NCBI GenBank assembly: GCA_020851465.1
Contig: JADZCR010000005.1
Span: 285,910-349,909 of the forward strand
DNA from: Phycisphaeraceae bacterium
GTDB lineage: Bacteria; Planctomycetota; Phycisphaerae; Phycisphaerales; Phycisphaeraceae
Direction of reading: 5' to 3'
Length of the DNA: 64,000 nucleotides
Position numbers and translations under genes: made by a program. The notes beneath the pieces are model-generated. The model was not told where the DNA came from, did no database searches, and worked only from the letters and a program-made list of their open reading frames with translations. Below, piece by piece: positions 48,132-58,811 of this stretch (the stretch's first letter is position 1; the number at the start of each line of letters is the position of its first letter).

Positions 48132-51100
48132 TTAGCACCAGGAGCGGTACTTGCTGCGTTCTCCGAAGTTGTAGTTGTAGCCGTCCTTGTCGATACCCAG
48201 TTTGATGGACGAGATGTAGTCGTTGTACACGCTACCGCCGAGGTTGCCTTTACGGTCTTTACCGTCGTTCCAGCCGGAGGGCTGGGTTTCGGTGAGCTTG
48301 TAAGTGCCGGGGCGGAGATTGGCGAAGCTGTACTTGCCGCAGGAGTCGGTATAGGTCGTCACCGAGACGCTCTGACCCCTGTCGTCGGTGCCGGTGAGCG
48401 TGATCTTGACGCCGGAGATACCGTCTTCATTGCAATCTTTGACGCCATCGTTGTCTTTGTCGTTGTAAACGTATCCGCAGAGGCTCGAAGCCTTGATCTC
48501 GCCGAAGTTGTAACCCGTGGCGTTGTTTCCAGAAGCCAGCACGATGCTGGAAATCATATCGTTGACACTGATGTTGCCGCCCTTGCTGCCGGCCTTTTCC
48601 TTGCCGTCGAGGTAATCATCGGGCTGGGTTTCGGTGAGCTTGTAGTTGCCTGCACGGAGACCGGTGAACTTATAGTCGCCGTTGCTGTTGGTGTAACGGA
48701 TGAGGTTGACGGACTGGCCCTGGTCGTTGGTGCCTGTGAGGACAACCTTGACCCCGCCGATACCCGTTTCGCCTGACTCCTTGACGCCGTCGTTGTCCTT
48801 GTCGTAATAGACACTGCCTGCGATGCTGCCGAACCCACAACCTGCGAGTGACCCGCCGTTGTCCGCGTCGATGAGGCGGCCTTGAGGCGTGTAGAAGATG
48901 TTGCTGCCCGCTGGGCCGAACTTATCAATCACCGGGCCGCAGACGAAGTCAATCTGGAAGTAAGAGCAGGGGACTTCAACCGTAAGCGAGTGCTTGCCGG
49001 GGCCAAAGGTCTTCGTATCAAAGTCGAACACGACCTGCTGGCTGGCCTCGCTGGCGACGAAGTTCGGGCTGGGGGCTGTGTAGCTGACCAGCGAGAGTGT
49101 TTCGGTGGAATCGAGGTTGAAGTACACGGTGACCGTGTCACCCTCGGTGACATTTCCCGTGAGGTCGTAAACCGTCCTGCAGCCGTTGATGACGTAGTAA
49201 ACACAGCTCAGGTTGCAGGTGCAGTCGTTGGTGTCGTAGTTGGCGAAGTTATTGTCAGTGTTATCGATGCTGCCGTTGACCACCTGGGCCGCAACATAGT
49301 CAACCAGTGCCGGTCCGGTACGGACCCAGCCATCAGGCACCACTTCCTCTACGAGGTAGTTGCCGTCAGCCAAGCCGGTGAACTCATAGTAGCCCGTGCC
49401 GTTGGCGGTGTAGGTAGAAGCGATCGCCGCGCCGTCCGCCGAGGTAAGCTTGCCGTCGTTGTTCACATCGTTGTAGAGCTTGATCTTGACGCCGCCAAGC
49501 CCTGTGTCGTCGGAAGATAGACCGTTACCGGTGGTGTCCTGATATTTGTAGCCGGTGATCTTGCCCGTCTGGGGCGGCGGAACATCAGGGTTGCAGTAGA
49601 AGCTGTTGTCGTTATCCGTCGCCCCCGGCACGGTGACGACCGCGTAGTTTTCGTAGCAGACCTGGTCGGTCTTCCGCAGGTCGAGTTGATCGATCTTGAA
49701 GTAGTCGTCCGGCGTGGTGTCATCAGGCGACGCAGCGATCACCAGCACGTTACCCGCCAGATTGCCTGAGTTGAAGTCAGCCGTCCGGGTGTTGCCGTTG
49801 GACGCCAAGTTGAGTTCGGTGAATCCAAGACCAGCCAGCGTAGCATCGTTAAGTGAAAGGTGATTGTTGTAAGGGTCGGTCGCGTTGCCGATCCAGACGC
49901 GGAGGTCGCTGTCACCCACCACATAGCCGAGGAAGGCACTGTCCACAACGACTGACTGATCAAACTCAAAGAGCACGTAGTTATCACGGCCGACATTGTC
50001 AACGGTGTGAGAGTTGCTGCCGCCGCTGCCCTCACCGCTGTCGGTGACGCCCAAACCGCCGCCGTATGAACCGAGGTAAGCCGCGGACCAGTTATCGCCC
50101 GAACCCTTTTCACGCGACCATGCACTGGCTTTGACCGACACGCCGCCGGCGCTGAAGGTGCGGATGTTTCCATCCGTGCCGTCGAGCGAACTGCTGCCGC
50201 TCATGTCGATGGTGATCGTTGAACCAACAGGGCCGCCGAGGTTCTGTGCTACACCGCTGGCAGTGTATGTCCACACTTCGCCGGCCGAGAGGATGCCGTC
50301 ACTGCCCACGTCGGTCGCGGTGATGAGAGTGATATCGCCGGAGGTGGTGCTGAAGTCGTCGCTGGTGTTCCCAGGGGTGCCCGCATCATCCACGATGACC
50401 ACTTGCGACTGTGTGAAGGCCAGCCCGCCCGTGTTGGTGACCTGATAGGTCCAGGTGACGGTTGCGCCGGGTGCAATCAGCGGTGCATTGGCGTGCGAGG
50501 TCGCGTCCACGCCGTTCGTGAACTTCTCAAGGTCAATACCAGGAGTGACGCCGAAGTAATGGTCGGGGTTGTCATCGGTGACAGCGATATTGCTGACAGC
50601 ACCGTTACCATTGACGGTGCCGATGTTGGCGTACTGACCGGCGACGGCAACACCGCTGGCGGTGTAAACCCAGGTCTCGGTCAGATCAAGTTGGTTATCC
50701 AGGTTGGTGTCACCGCTCACATAAGTCGGGGTGACGCCGGGGATGTTGTCGGTGACGACGACATTCTTGATGGCCTCGTCGCCGGGGTTGGTGACGTTGT
50801 AGGTCCAGGTGACGACCGAGCCGACCTGCACGTAAGGCCCGGTGGGGCTGTCGTTGTCAGTGCCGTTGGTGAGCTTGACGATGTTGATCTTCGGATCGAC
50901 AGCAAAGTAGTGATCCACGTTGCTGGCGGTCAGCGGCGTGTTGGAAATAGTGCTGGTACCGGTTACGGTTCCGTAGTTCTCATATTGACCGGCAACTGCG
51001 ATGCCGCTGGCGGTGAATGACCATGACTCTGTGAGGTCAAGTTCACCGTTGTTGTTGATATCACCGCTGACGTAGGTGGCATAGAAATCATCACTGGTGT

Positions 51101-51926
51101 TACCCGGCGTGCCGTTGTCATCAGACAGACCGGTGAGCTTGTCGATTGCGATCGGTTCGTTGCCCGGATTGGTTACGGTGTAATCCCAGGTAACGACGCT
51201 GCCGACGGGTACGATCGGGCCATTGGGTACGCCCGGCGTGGTCGGATTATCGTTATTGGTGCCATTGGTGTATTTGATGACGTTGATGGCGGGTCTGGGA
51301 TCGAAGACGGTCGGGACTGCGCCGATGTTGCCTTTAGCACCGCCAGTGAAATCGACAGTGAAATCACCGTTGAAATTGGAGTGTTCGCTCAGGATCGTGA
51401 TACCCAGGTCGCTGCCGGCATAGAGAGGGGCCAGTGCGCCGCCAGTGACTTGGAGACGTACGTCGTAGCTGTCGCTTGTGCCGCCGTTGACCCAGCCGAA
51501 TGCGGTCACTTCCGCGGTAAGGAGAGTACCGGTGTATTCGTAGCCGGGCACGCCGTCCGTGTTAATGTTGCCTTCGAGGATGAAGTCGTCACCTGCGACC
51601 CCGCCAGCGAAGTTACCAGCATTGTCCACCGTGAAGTGAAGTTGGAAGTCACGAACGGGGTCCACCGTCTTAGGAGGGGCACCATTCAGAAAAAGCAACG
51701 GGGTGGCGGTGACATCGAAAGAATCCGATCCCGCCGTATAGGTTGTCACACCCGTGGAGTTGTATGAGATCAGCGGTTGTGCAGGAACCAGTCCCAGCAG
51801 TGTGAGCATCTTTCGTTCTTCAAGGGCTTCGAACAGCGAGCCTGGCGAGACACGCGGAGCGAGCTTGGTCATGCCGTAGAAAGACGGGACTGCGGATAAA
51901 AGACTGCGGAAGCTGCGGCTTTTCAT
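48132..51926 (-). CDS. Giant secreted surface protein with DUF11 and SdrD B-type repeats
   Basis: The 1264-residue protein begins with a planctomycete LEPR-like motif (FEALEERKML at 32-41), used in place of a standard signal in this phylum. Residues ~92-200 resemble the single domain of the neighbouring PEP-CTERM protein. Then come three DUF11-like repeats (~208-345, ~345-455, ~460-575), a beta-rich module (~578-770), a first SdrD_B-like domain (~800-905), a Cys-rich module (~925-1050) and two closely similar SdrD_B domains (~1060-1160 and ~1165-1264) with Asp-rich Ca-binding-type loops (DKDNDGVK). Such repeats form stiff rods on cell surfaces. No C-terminal anchor is seen. A strong AAGGAG precedes the ATG. 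Confidence 0.9.
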   Translation of the reverse strand: MKSRSFRSLLSAVPSFYGMTKLAPRVSPGSLFEALEERKMLTLLGLVPAQPLISYNSTGVTTYTAGSDSFDVTATPLLFLNGAPPKTVDPVRDFQLHFTVDNAGNFAGGVAGDDFILEGNINTDGVPGYEYTGTLLTAEVTAFGWVNGGTSDSYDVRLQVTGGALAPLYAGSDLGITILSEHSNFNGDFTVDFTGGAKGNIGAVPTVFDPRPAINVIKYTNGTNNDNPTTPGVPNGPIVPVGSVVTWDYTVTNPGNEPIAIDKLTGLSDDNGTPGNTSDDFYATYVSGDINNNGELDLTESWSFTASGIAVAGQYENYGTVTGTSTISNTPLTASNVDHYFAVDPKINIVKLTNGTDNDSPTGPYVQVGSVVTWTYNVTNPGDEAIKNVVVTDNIPGVTPTYVSGDTNLDNQLDLTETWVYTASGVAVAGQYANIGTVNGNGAVSNIAVTDDNPDHYFGVTPGIDLEKFTNGVDATSHANAPLIAPGATVTWTYQVTNTGGLAFTQSQVVIVDDAGTPGNTSDDFSTTSGDITLITATDVGSDGILSAGEVWTYTASGVAQNLGGPVGSTITIDMSGSSSLDGTDGNIRTFSAGGVSVKASAWSREKGSGDNWSAAYLGSYGGGLGVTDSGEGSGGSNSHTVDNVGRDNYVLFEFDQSVVVDSAFLGYVVGDSDLRVWIGNATDPYNNHLSLNDATLAGLGFTELNLASNGNTRTADFNSGNLAGNVLVIAASPDDTTPDDYFKIDQLDLRKTDQVCYENYAVVTVPGATDNDNSFYCNPDVPPPQTGKITGYKYQDTTGNGLSSDDTGLGGVKIKLYNDVNNDGKLTSADGAAIASTYTANGTGYYEFTGLADGNYLVEEVVPDGWVRTGPALVDYVAAQVVNGSIDNTDNNFANYDTNDCTCNLSCVYYVINGCRTVYDLTGNVTEGDTVTVYFNLDSTETLSLVSYTAPSPNFVASEASQQVVFDFDTKTFGPGKHSLTVEVPCSYFQIDFVCGPVIDKFGPAGSNIFYTPQGRLIDADNGGSLAGCGFGSIAGSVYYDKDNDGVKESGETGIGGVKVVLTGTNDQGQSVNLIRYTNSNGDYKFTGLRAGNYKLTETQPDDYLDGKEKAGSKGGNISVNDMISSIVLASGNNATGYNFGEIKASSLCGYVYNDKDNDGVKDCNEDGISGVKITLTGTDDRGQSVSVTTYTDSCGKYSFANLRPGTYKLTETQPSGWNDGKDRKGNLGGSVYNDYISSIKLGIDKDGYNYNFGERSKYRSWC

Positions 51927-52271
51927 GTTATCTCCTTGGGCCTATAAAAAATCACTAGGCCGATAAGGGTGCGACAGGGGCACCCATGCCTGATCGTTCA
52001 CTTGAAATACACCGTCTCCTGAGGACGGCAAGGTTGTGACTCCATAACACTCACGAAATTCATTTCCAATACCCGGTTGTGCCGGTTGTCCCGTTATTCA
52101 GACCCGGCTGTTGTCCGCGGCAGTTACGACATGAGGCAACTACTGCCGATGAACGAGCAATCTCGGCAAAGACCTGAGGCCTCCGTCAGAAGGCCTCAGG
52201 TCATTTTGGATTCCGATTGAACGGCTGAGTCATTCGTGGACCACAGCCGATCGATATGTTCAAACCATCTC
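51927..52271. other. Intergenic region upstream of the surface-protein gene, with hairpins
   Basis: 345 bp holding the promoter/leader of the surface-protein gene. A 12-bp perfect stem (52171-52182 / 52191-52202) with an 8-nt loop follows the PEP-CTERM gene's stop by about 70 bp; its minus-strand tail is only weakly T-rich, so it may be a terminator or a processing element. A smaller hairpin (GGGTGC/GCACCC) lies near 51966-51985. No gene is recognised. Confidence 0.5.
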
Positions 52272-52904
52272 TCAGCAAGAACGACGACGAACTGCCGCCA
52301 AACCAGCACCTGCCAAAGCGATCGCACCCATGGTGGCGGTCAGCGGTTCAGGAACGGGGTTACCGGGGATGCCGAAGGTATCACTGCTTCCGTCCATACC
52401 CGTGTTTGAAAAGCTCTGGCCGAAAGCTCCAGCGTAGTTGCTGCTGGCGCCAGCCGTGAGGATGACACCCGCCTGAGCGCCGAAGTTGGCAGCCTGTGTC
52501 CCGCCGGTGACATCGAAAATAAATTCGAGCGGATCGGTCGAGCTGCCGAATCCAAACGCTGAAAGCGTTCCGGTCAACAGGGTCTGCATACCGGAGCCGT
52601 CATCACCTGTGACATTGAGCGTGCCGCCTGAGGCATTGCCCGCTGCGTCGATCGTCGCGACGATGTCCCAGCTGCCGCCGATAAACGACACATCCGGCGG
52701 GGCGATGCCGTCAAAGTCGATCGCTGCGGTAAAACCTGAGCTGGTAAAGTTCCCAGATCCGCCGCCAGCGATGTAGGTTGTGGTGATAAAGCTGGATGTG
52801 ATGTCCGGTGTGCCTTGGGTCAGATTCAGCGGCACCGCCTGGGCAACGCTTCCCAGACCCAGACTCGACAAAACGATTGCAACCCCCAGTTTCCAGGAAC
52901 CCAT
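52272..52904 (-). CDS. PEP-CTERM sorting-domain protein
   Basis: A 210-residue exported protein: signal peptide (~1-23, cleavage near AQA/VPLN), a beta-rich Gly/Thr/Ser-rich mature part, and a C-terminal sorting signal with VPEP (184-187), a membrane helix (~188-204) and basic RRR (206-208). PEP-CTERM proteins are processed by an exosortase and reach the cell surface or exopolysaccharide. No exosortase gene is in the window. The mature domain resembles the N-terminal module of the adjacent giant surface protein. GGAGA lies 7-8 nt before the ATG. Confidence 0.88.
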   Translation of the reverse strand: MGSWKLGVAIVLSSLGLGSVAQAVPLNLTQGTPDITSSFITTTYIAGGGSGNFTSSGFTAAIDFDGIAPPDVSFIGGSWDIVATIDAAGNASGGTLNVTGDDGSGMQTLLTGTLSAFGFGSSTDPLEFIFDVTGGTQAANFGAQAGVILTAGASSNYAGAFGQSFSNTGMDGSSDTFGIPGNPVPEPLTATMGAIALAGAGLAAVRRRSC

Positions 52905-53602
52905 TTTCTTTCTCCAATTCTGAAAAAGTCAGAAATACCGAAAGGATGAGATCTGCCGAGCGGCAGATGCCTTCTCTCCCGGCGAAAGATATAGCCCACG
53001 AATCGTGATGCAGCAAGTTATGCAGTCGAGAGATTTAAAAACTGGATTTTGTGCGATTTTATTTAATAAGCACCCCGAATAGGCCTATTTAAAACAGACG
53101 CAAAAATTTTGATAATAGATACATATGTAAATTTTACGATCAAATACAAAATTGAGGATATTTTTACTCCACTATGCCGGTTTATTATGTGAAGATGAAA
53201 AATTATTTTGTGTTGTTAATGCAGGTTCGGATGATGGCTGGTAATAAAGGCAATCTTGTGAATCTAGATAAAACCATAGATGTTTTATTGAAATCAAAGT
53301 CAAGGTGGTCGTGATATGGAAGCGATAAAACGTAAAAACTGAGGTGCGTTCCAAGCAAGGGGTTACTGGAGATTTTGTAAAGTCTCAGCCGTTTCTGGCA
53401 GCATGTAAATCTTGCCGTCACAGCCAGTGCCTAAGCAGCGGTTGTCGATTCTTACTCTTCTTGTCCATTCTCCTGTTCCAAAATAGTTTTTGCTCATCGA
53501 GATCGCATTCCGCCACAAATGAACATAATTACGGTATAAATGTCCGGCTTCAGGTGCTGGTAAAACTCACGCACCTGAGATGACACCAGAAAACGACGTT
53601 CC
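52905..53602. other. Long intergenic region with an AT-rich segment
   Basis: About 700 bp without a convincing gene. From ~53040 to ~53340 it is markedly AT-rich compared with its surroundings (runs such as TTTATTTAATAAG and AAAATTTTGATAATAG). It should include promoters of both flanking divergent genes; the AT bias would also suit a nucleoid-protein or curved-DNA site. Small frames on both strands look like noise. Confidence 0.5.
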
Positions 53603-55648
53603 ATGAAAATCCGGGCTCATTACTACGAACAGTTCGACGCTGACCACACGCGCGATATCCCTGCCGAAGCCTATGGCGGGTGGAAGTCAGATCAAGTCGA
53701 GATATCGCCGGCACACACCGCGCTGGTTCTCATGCACGCGACCGATTGCGGAACCCAAGCAGAGAATGCCGGCTGGTTTCGCGCCTGTGAAGAGATCCCT
53801 CGCACATACAAAGTTTGTCGTCAGGTGATGCCCGATCTTTTCACTGCGGTGCGCAGCGCTGGGTTGCCTCTCATTCATGTCGTTGATGGGGGTAACTACT
53901 ATCAACATCTTCCCGGTTACCAGCGTGCGGTGGCATTGACAGGCTGGATCGAAAACTGGACACGTCGTATATCGCGCGATGCGACAGCAGATGCGATCGC
54001 CGCATTTCGGCGAGATCGCTCCTTTCCGGGCAAACACAATATAGCTGACATCAACCGTGCTTCTCCTCACTCGCGATTTTTGACGGAGGCTCAGCCTGTC
54101 GGCCAGGAAGGCATCGCTGCGACCAGTGATCAGCTCGATGCACTCTGCCGGGAAGCAGGGGTCAATCATCTGATTTACGCAGGGTTTAACATTGACTGGT
54201 GCCTGCTCATGTCACAAGGCGGCATGCTGGAGATGAATCGACGCGGGTACATCTGTTCAGCCCTGCGCCAAGCAGTGACAGCAGTCGAAAACAAAGAAAC
54301 CGCCCGCCGTGAGTTGTGCAAAGAGATCGGTCTCTGGCGGGTGTCAGTCGAATTCGGACTTGTGTTTGACGTGGCGGATTTTATCGACACCCTCCAGCCG
54401 CTAGCCTCCGAGCGTAGTGCAGCCAGTCTTGCCGGACCCGGTCGCGCGGTTCCTTGTCAGATCGGTTCTACGTGGATCGAAGCGGATGGCGAGATTTATG
54501 GAGCCAAGCCGGACGAGACAGGCCCGCTCGGTGGCGGCAGTGGCTACAAACGCACGATCAGTTCCGGAAACGTCACAGTCAAGACCGTAGATGAACTGGT
54601 CGCAGCTCTCGCTCTGGCAAAATCGGGTGATGTGGTATTCGTCGATCGTGATGCAGCACTCGACATCACCGAGTACGTCTATCTCGATCCATCGTTTGCG
54701 ATTCATGTACCTGCGGGAGTGACGCTGGCGAGTAGTCGTGGCCACCAGCGGTCAAACGGCGGATTGATTTACAGTGATGCCTTGCAAACCAAACCGATGA
54801 TCGAAGCCCTCGGCCCCGATGTTCGCATCACCGGCTTGCGGCTCCGTGGTCCCGACCCCCATCGACGACTGGCGTTTCACTATCGCGCTTTCGTCGCACC
54901 TCTCGATGCAAACAAAACCGAAACTCGTGACCAAATCTATTACAAGCTGCCGAACTCCGTCATCATTTCCTCGAAGCATGACAACCTTGAAGTGGACAAT
55001 TGTGATATCAGCGGTGCGAGTTGTGCTGGCATCATGCCTCAGGGTGGAGTCGGCCACCATTTCCACCACAACTATATTCACCACAACCGGCGGATGGGGC
55101 TTGGCTATGGAATTACCATCCAAAACGGCCAGGCATTAATTCAGCGCAATGTCTTCCGCGACAACAAACACCATATCGCGTCCGCCGGAAGACCCGGCTC
55201 CGGCTACGAAGCCTGCCACAATGTCGTGCTTCCCGACAGCGAGCCTAACGTACTCGACGGCAAGCCTTATCGTCAGGACCATCAGTTCGATGTCCACGGA
55301 GGGAGTGATCGACAAGACGGCACGGACATTGCCGGCGAAAAAGTGTTTGTGCATCACAACACGTTTCAGCATCATTCGATGGCACTCTGCGTGCGCGGAG
55401 TACCGCAGAAGACAGCGGAAGTTCACCACAACTGGTTCCGTCATGAAAAAGCATTGACGGTTGATGCTTCCGGTGCATGCGGCCAGCCGCTCAAAACCGT
55501 CAATCTGGAGTCGCCTCTGGATTGGATTGTCGTCATGACAGAAGGCAACACACGAGTGTATGACAACGCCTACGGCTCGCCGCCTTTACCGCGTCTGGGG
55601 CTTGATCAAGTGAGTGTGAAGGAAGCGACTTTGCCAAACCGTGTCTGA
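53603..55648 (+). CDS. Isochorismatase-like domain fused to right-handed beta-helix
   Basis: A 681-residue protein. Residues ~35-250 have an isochorismatase-like fold: TALVLMHATDC at strand 1 (where active enzymes have the catalytic Asp in LVIDMQ, here H45 with D48 nearby), and GVNHLIYAGFNIDWC with C200 at the nucleophile place. Residues ~300-660 form a pectate-lyase-like parallel beta helix with many short coils (DVRITGLRLRGP, NLEVDNCDIS, VGHHFHHNYIHHN, VFVHHNTFQHH). No signal peptide is present. The beta-helix suggests polysaccharide binding or cleavage, the other half an amide or ester hydrolase. I know no named family with this order. Confidence 0.75.
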   Translation: MKIRAHYYEQFDADHTRDIPAEAYGGWKSDQVEISPAHTALVLMHATDCGTQAENAGWFRACEEIPRTYKVCRQVMPDLFTAVRSAGLPLIHVVDGGNYYQHLPGYQRAVALTGWIENWTRRISRDATADAIAAFRRDRSFPGKHNIADINRASPHSRFLTEAQPVGQEGIAATSDQLDALCREAGVNHLIYAGFNIDWCLLMSQGGMLEMNRRGYICSALRQAVTAVENKETARRELCKEIGLWRVSVEFGLVFDVADFIDTLQPLASERSAASLAGPGRAVPCQIGSTWIEADGEIYGAKPDETGPLGGGSGYKRTISSGNVTVKTVDELVAALALAKSGDVVFVDRDAALDITEYVYLDPSFAIHVPAGVTLASSRGHQRSNGGLIYSDALQTKPMIEALGPDVRITGLRLRGPDPHRRLAFHYRAFVAPLDANKTETRDQIYYKLPNSVIISSKHDNLEVDNCDISGASCAGIMPQGGVGHHFHHNYIHHNRRMGLGYGITIQNGQALIQRNVFRDNKHHIASAGRPGSGYEACHNVVLPDSEPNVLDGKPYRQDHQFDVHGGSDRQDGTDIAGEKVFVHHNTFQHHSMALCVRGVPQKTAEVHHNWFRHEKALTVDASGACGQPLKTVNLESPLDWIVVMTEGNTRVYDNAYGSPPLPRLGLDQVSVKEATLPNRV

Positions 55649-55724
55649 TCTTGTCGGGAGAGTATTTCCCATCCAAACAGGTCAATTTTAATTTTCCGGA
55701 TTAACCATAAACCAAGGAAACCAT

Positions 55725-57020
55725 ATGAAAGCTGGATTTGCTCGTGTCTGTGTCAATCCGCCGCTGGGCGGCATGTTAGAAGGTCTAAGCCTCAAAATCC
55801 CAGCGGTCAGCGTGCACGACGACCTTTACGTCCGTGCGCTGTATCTGACACACGAGGGCAAAGATGTTTTGATCATCGGTTGTGATCTGTTGTTCTTTGA
55901 GCGGAGTGATATCGATCGGTTCAAGGGAGCGATCGGCCGACGGCTTTCATTGGCACCGTCGCAGATTATGCTGAATGTTTCGCATAACCACGCGGGGCCG
56001 CGCCTTACCCGCTGGGCTTACGGCGGCCCAGCCGACCCGCTGTATATCGAACAGGTTGAGCGGGCGTTGATTGACGCCGCGACGAATGCAGCCGGTAACT
56101 TGCGCGAGGTGGAAATCCACTCCGGCATGACGCATACGAAGGTGCCTGTCAGTCGGCGTCACCTGGATGCAAAGGGCGAAATCCAGTGGCGCCCTTACTT
56201 TGCGGGTCGGATCTGCGATGCGTTGCCCGTAACGATATTGAAGGAGCGCAACGGGTCCGTCGTCAGCGTGATGTTTTCCGTCTCCTGCCATCCGTCGATT
56301 TGGTATGAGCCGGAATACTCCGCTGATTTCCCCGGCGTCGCGCAGCGATTGCTCAACGAACATTTCAATACTCAAGGCGCAATCTTCCTCCAGGGTGCCG
56401 CCGGCGATACCAAACCGCGCCAGGTCGCTGACGGTGAAACACGTTGGCGTCACGGCAAGTGGGAAGATGTCGAAGCCGCTGGAAAAGAAATCGCCGATGA
56501 AATCATCGCGTTGGCGCGTGGCGGATTAACCAGACAGGAACCGGAAATCCGCTGGCATTACGAGGAGATGCATTGGCCGATGGCACCATTGCCGTCACGT
56601 GAAGACTTGTTGGTCGAGCAGACTGGTAACGGCAAATATAAGACCCCAATCGCTACCGCATGGGCGACGGAGATGATTGCGCGGCTGGATCGCTTTGGAA
56701 AACTGCCCCAATCGGTGCCGGTCGGTCTGCACGCCGTACAGATCGCCAAAGGTGTTCGGCTGATCGGACTTGAAGGCGAAGCCGTCGCCGAGTTGGGACT
56801 GATCACTCTCAAGGTTTATGATCGAGGAATCACATTCCCCTTGGGTTACACGAACGGTACGCAACTCTATCTGACCGTCTCGCGCATGAGTAAGGAGGGC
56901 GGATATGAGTTCGATAGCTTTTATGAATATCACTGGCCCGCACCGCTGGCTCCGGGCGGCGGCGAGTTGCTCGAGGAAACACTGCGACGGTTGCAGGGCA
57001 GCGGGAAAATCCCGAACTGA
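55725..57020 (+). CDS. Neutral/alkaline ceramidase-like hydrolase
   Basis: A 431-residue protein with the N-terminal domain of neutral/alkaline (non-lysosomal) ceramidases: GFARVCVNPPLGG, a metal-binding-like SHNHAGPR (the family has SxTHTHSGP), and GDTKPR near residue 225. Family enzymes are zinc amidases; bacterial relatives often act on other substrates, and ceramidase activity itself is not proven by sequence. There is no signal peptide, unusual for secreted ceramidases, so the substrate should be intracellular. AAGGAA precedes ATG 55725. It follows the beta-helix fusion by 76 bp on the same strand. Confidence 0.82.
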   Translation: MKAGFARVCVNPPLGGMLEGLSLKIPAVSVHDDLYVRALYLTHEGKDVLIIGCDLLFFERSDIDRFKGAIGRRLSLAPSQIMLNVSHNHAGPRLTRWAYGGPADPLYIEQVERALIDAATNAAGNLREVEIHSGMTHTKVPVSRRHLDAKGEIQWRPYFAGRICDALPVTILKERNGSVVSVMFSVSCHPSIWYEPEYSADFPGVAQRLLNEHFNTQGAIFLQGAAGDTKPRQVADGETRWRHGKWEDVEAAGKEIADEIIALARGGLTRQEPEIRWHYEEMHWPMAPLPSREDLLVEQTGNGKYKTPIATAWATEMIARLDRFGKLPQSVPVGLHAVQIAKGVRLIGLEGEAVAELGLITLKVYDRGITFPLGYTNGTQLYLTVSRMSKEGGYEFDSFYEYHWPAPLAPGGGELLEETLRRLQGSGKIPN

Positions 57021-57068
57021 TCGGGCATAATCCAGCTTTCGCCTTATCTCGAAAGCTGCTGATTGACC

Positions 57069-58763
<1,695 letters not shown>

Positions 58764-58811
58764 GAAACACACCGCGACAAGCCGCTGTGCTAAATAGTCA
58801 CGGGCGAGGGT

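Noticed and set aside
48882..51020. Two long plus-strand frames (48882-49520, 50403-51020) opposite the surface-protein gene
   Set aside because: They are mirror frames of repetitive Asp/Gly/Val codons; the Val/Gly/Asp-rich products have no signal and no ribosome-binding site.
52171..52202. 12-bp hairpin downstream of the PEP-CTERM gene as a firm terminator
   Set aside because: The stem is strong, but the minus-strand tail is only three T residues, so I mention it within the intergenic entry rather than call it.
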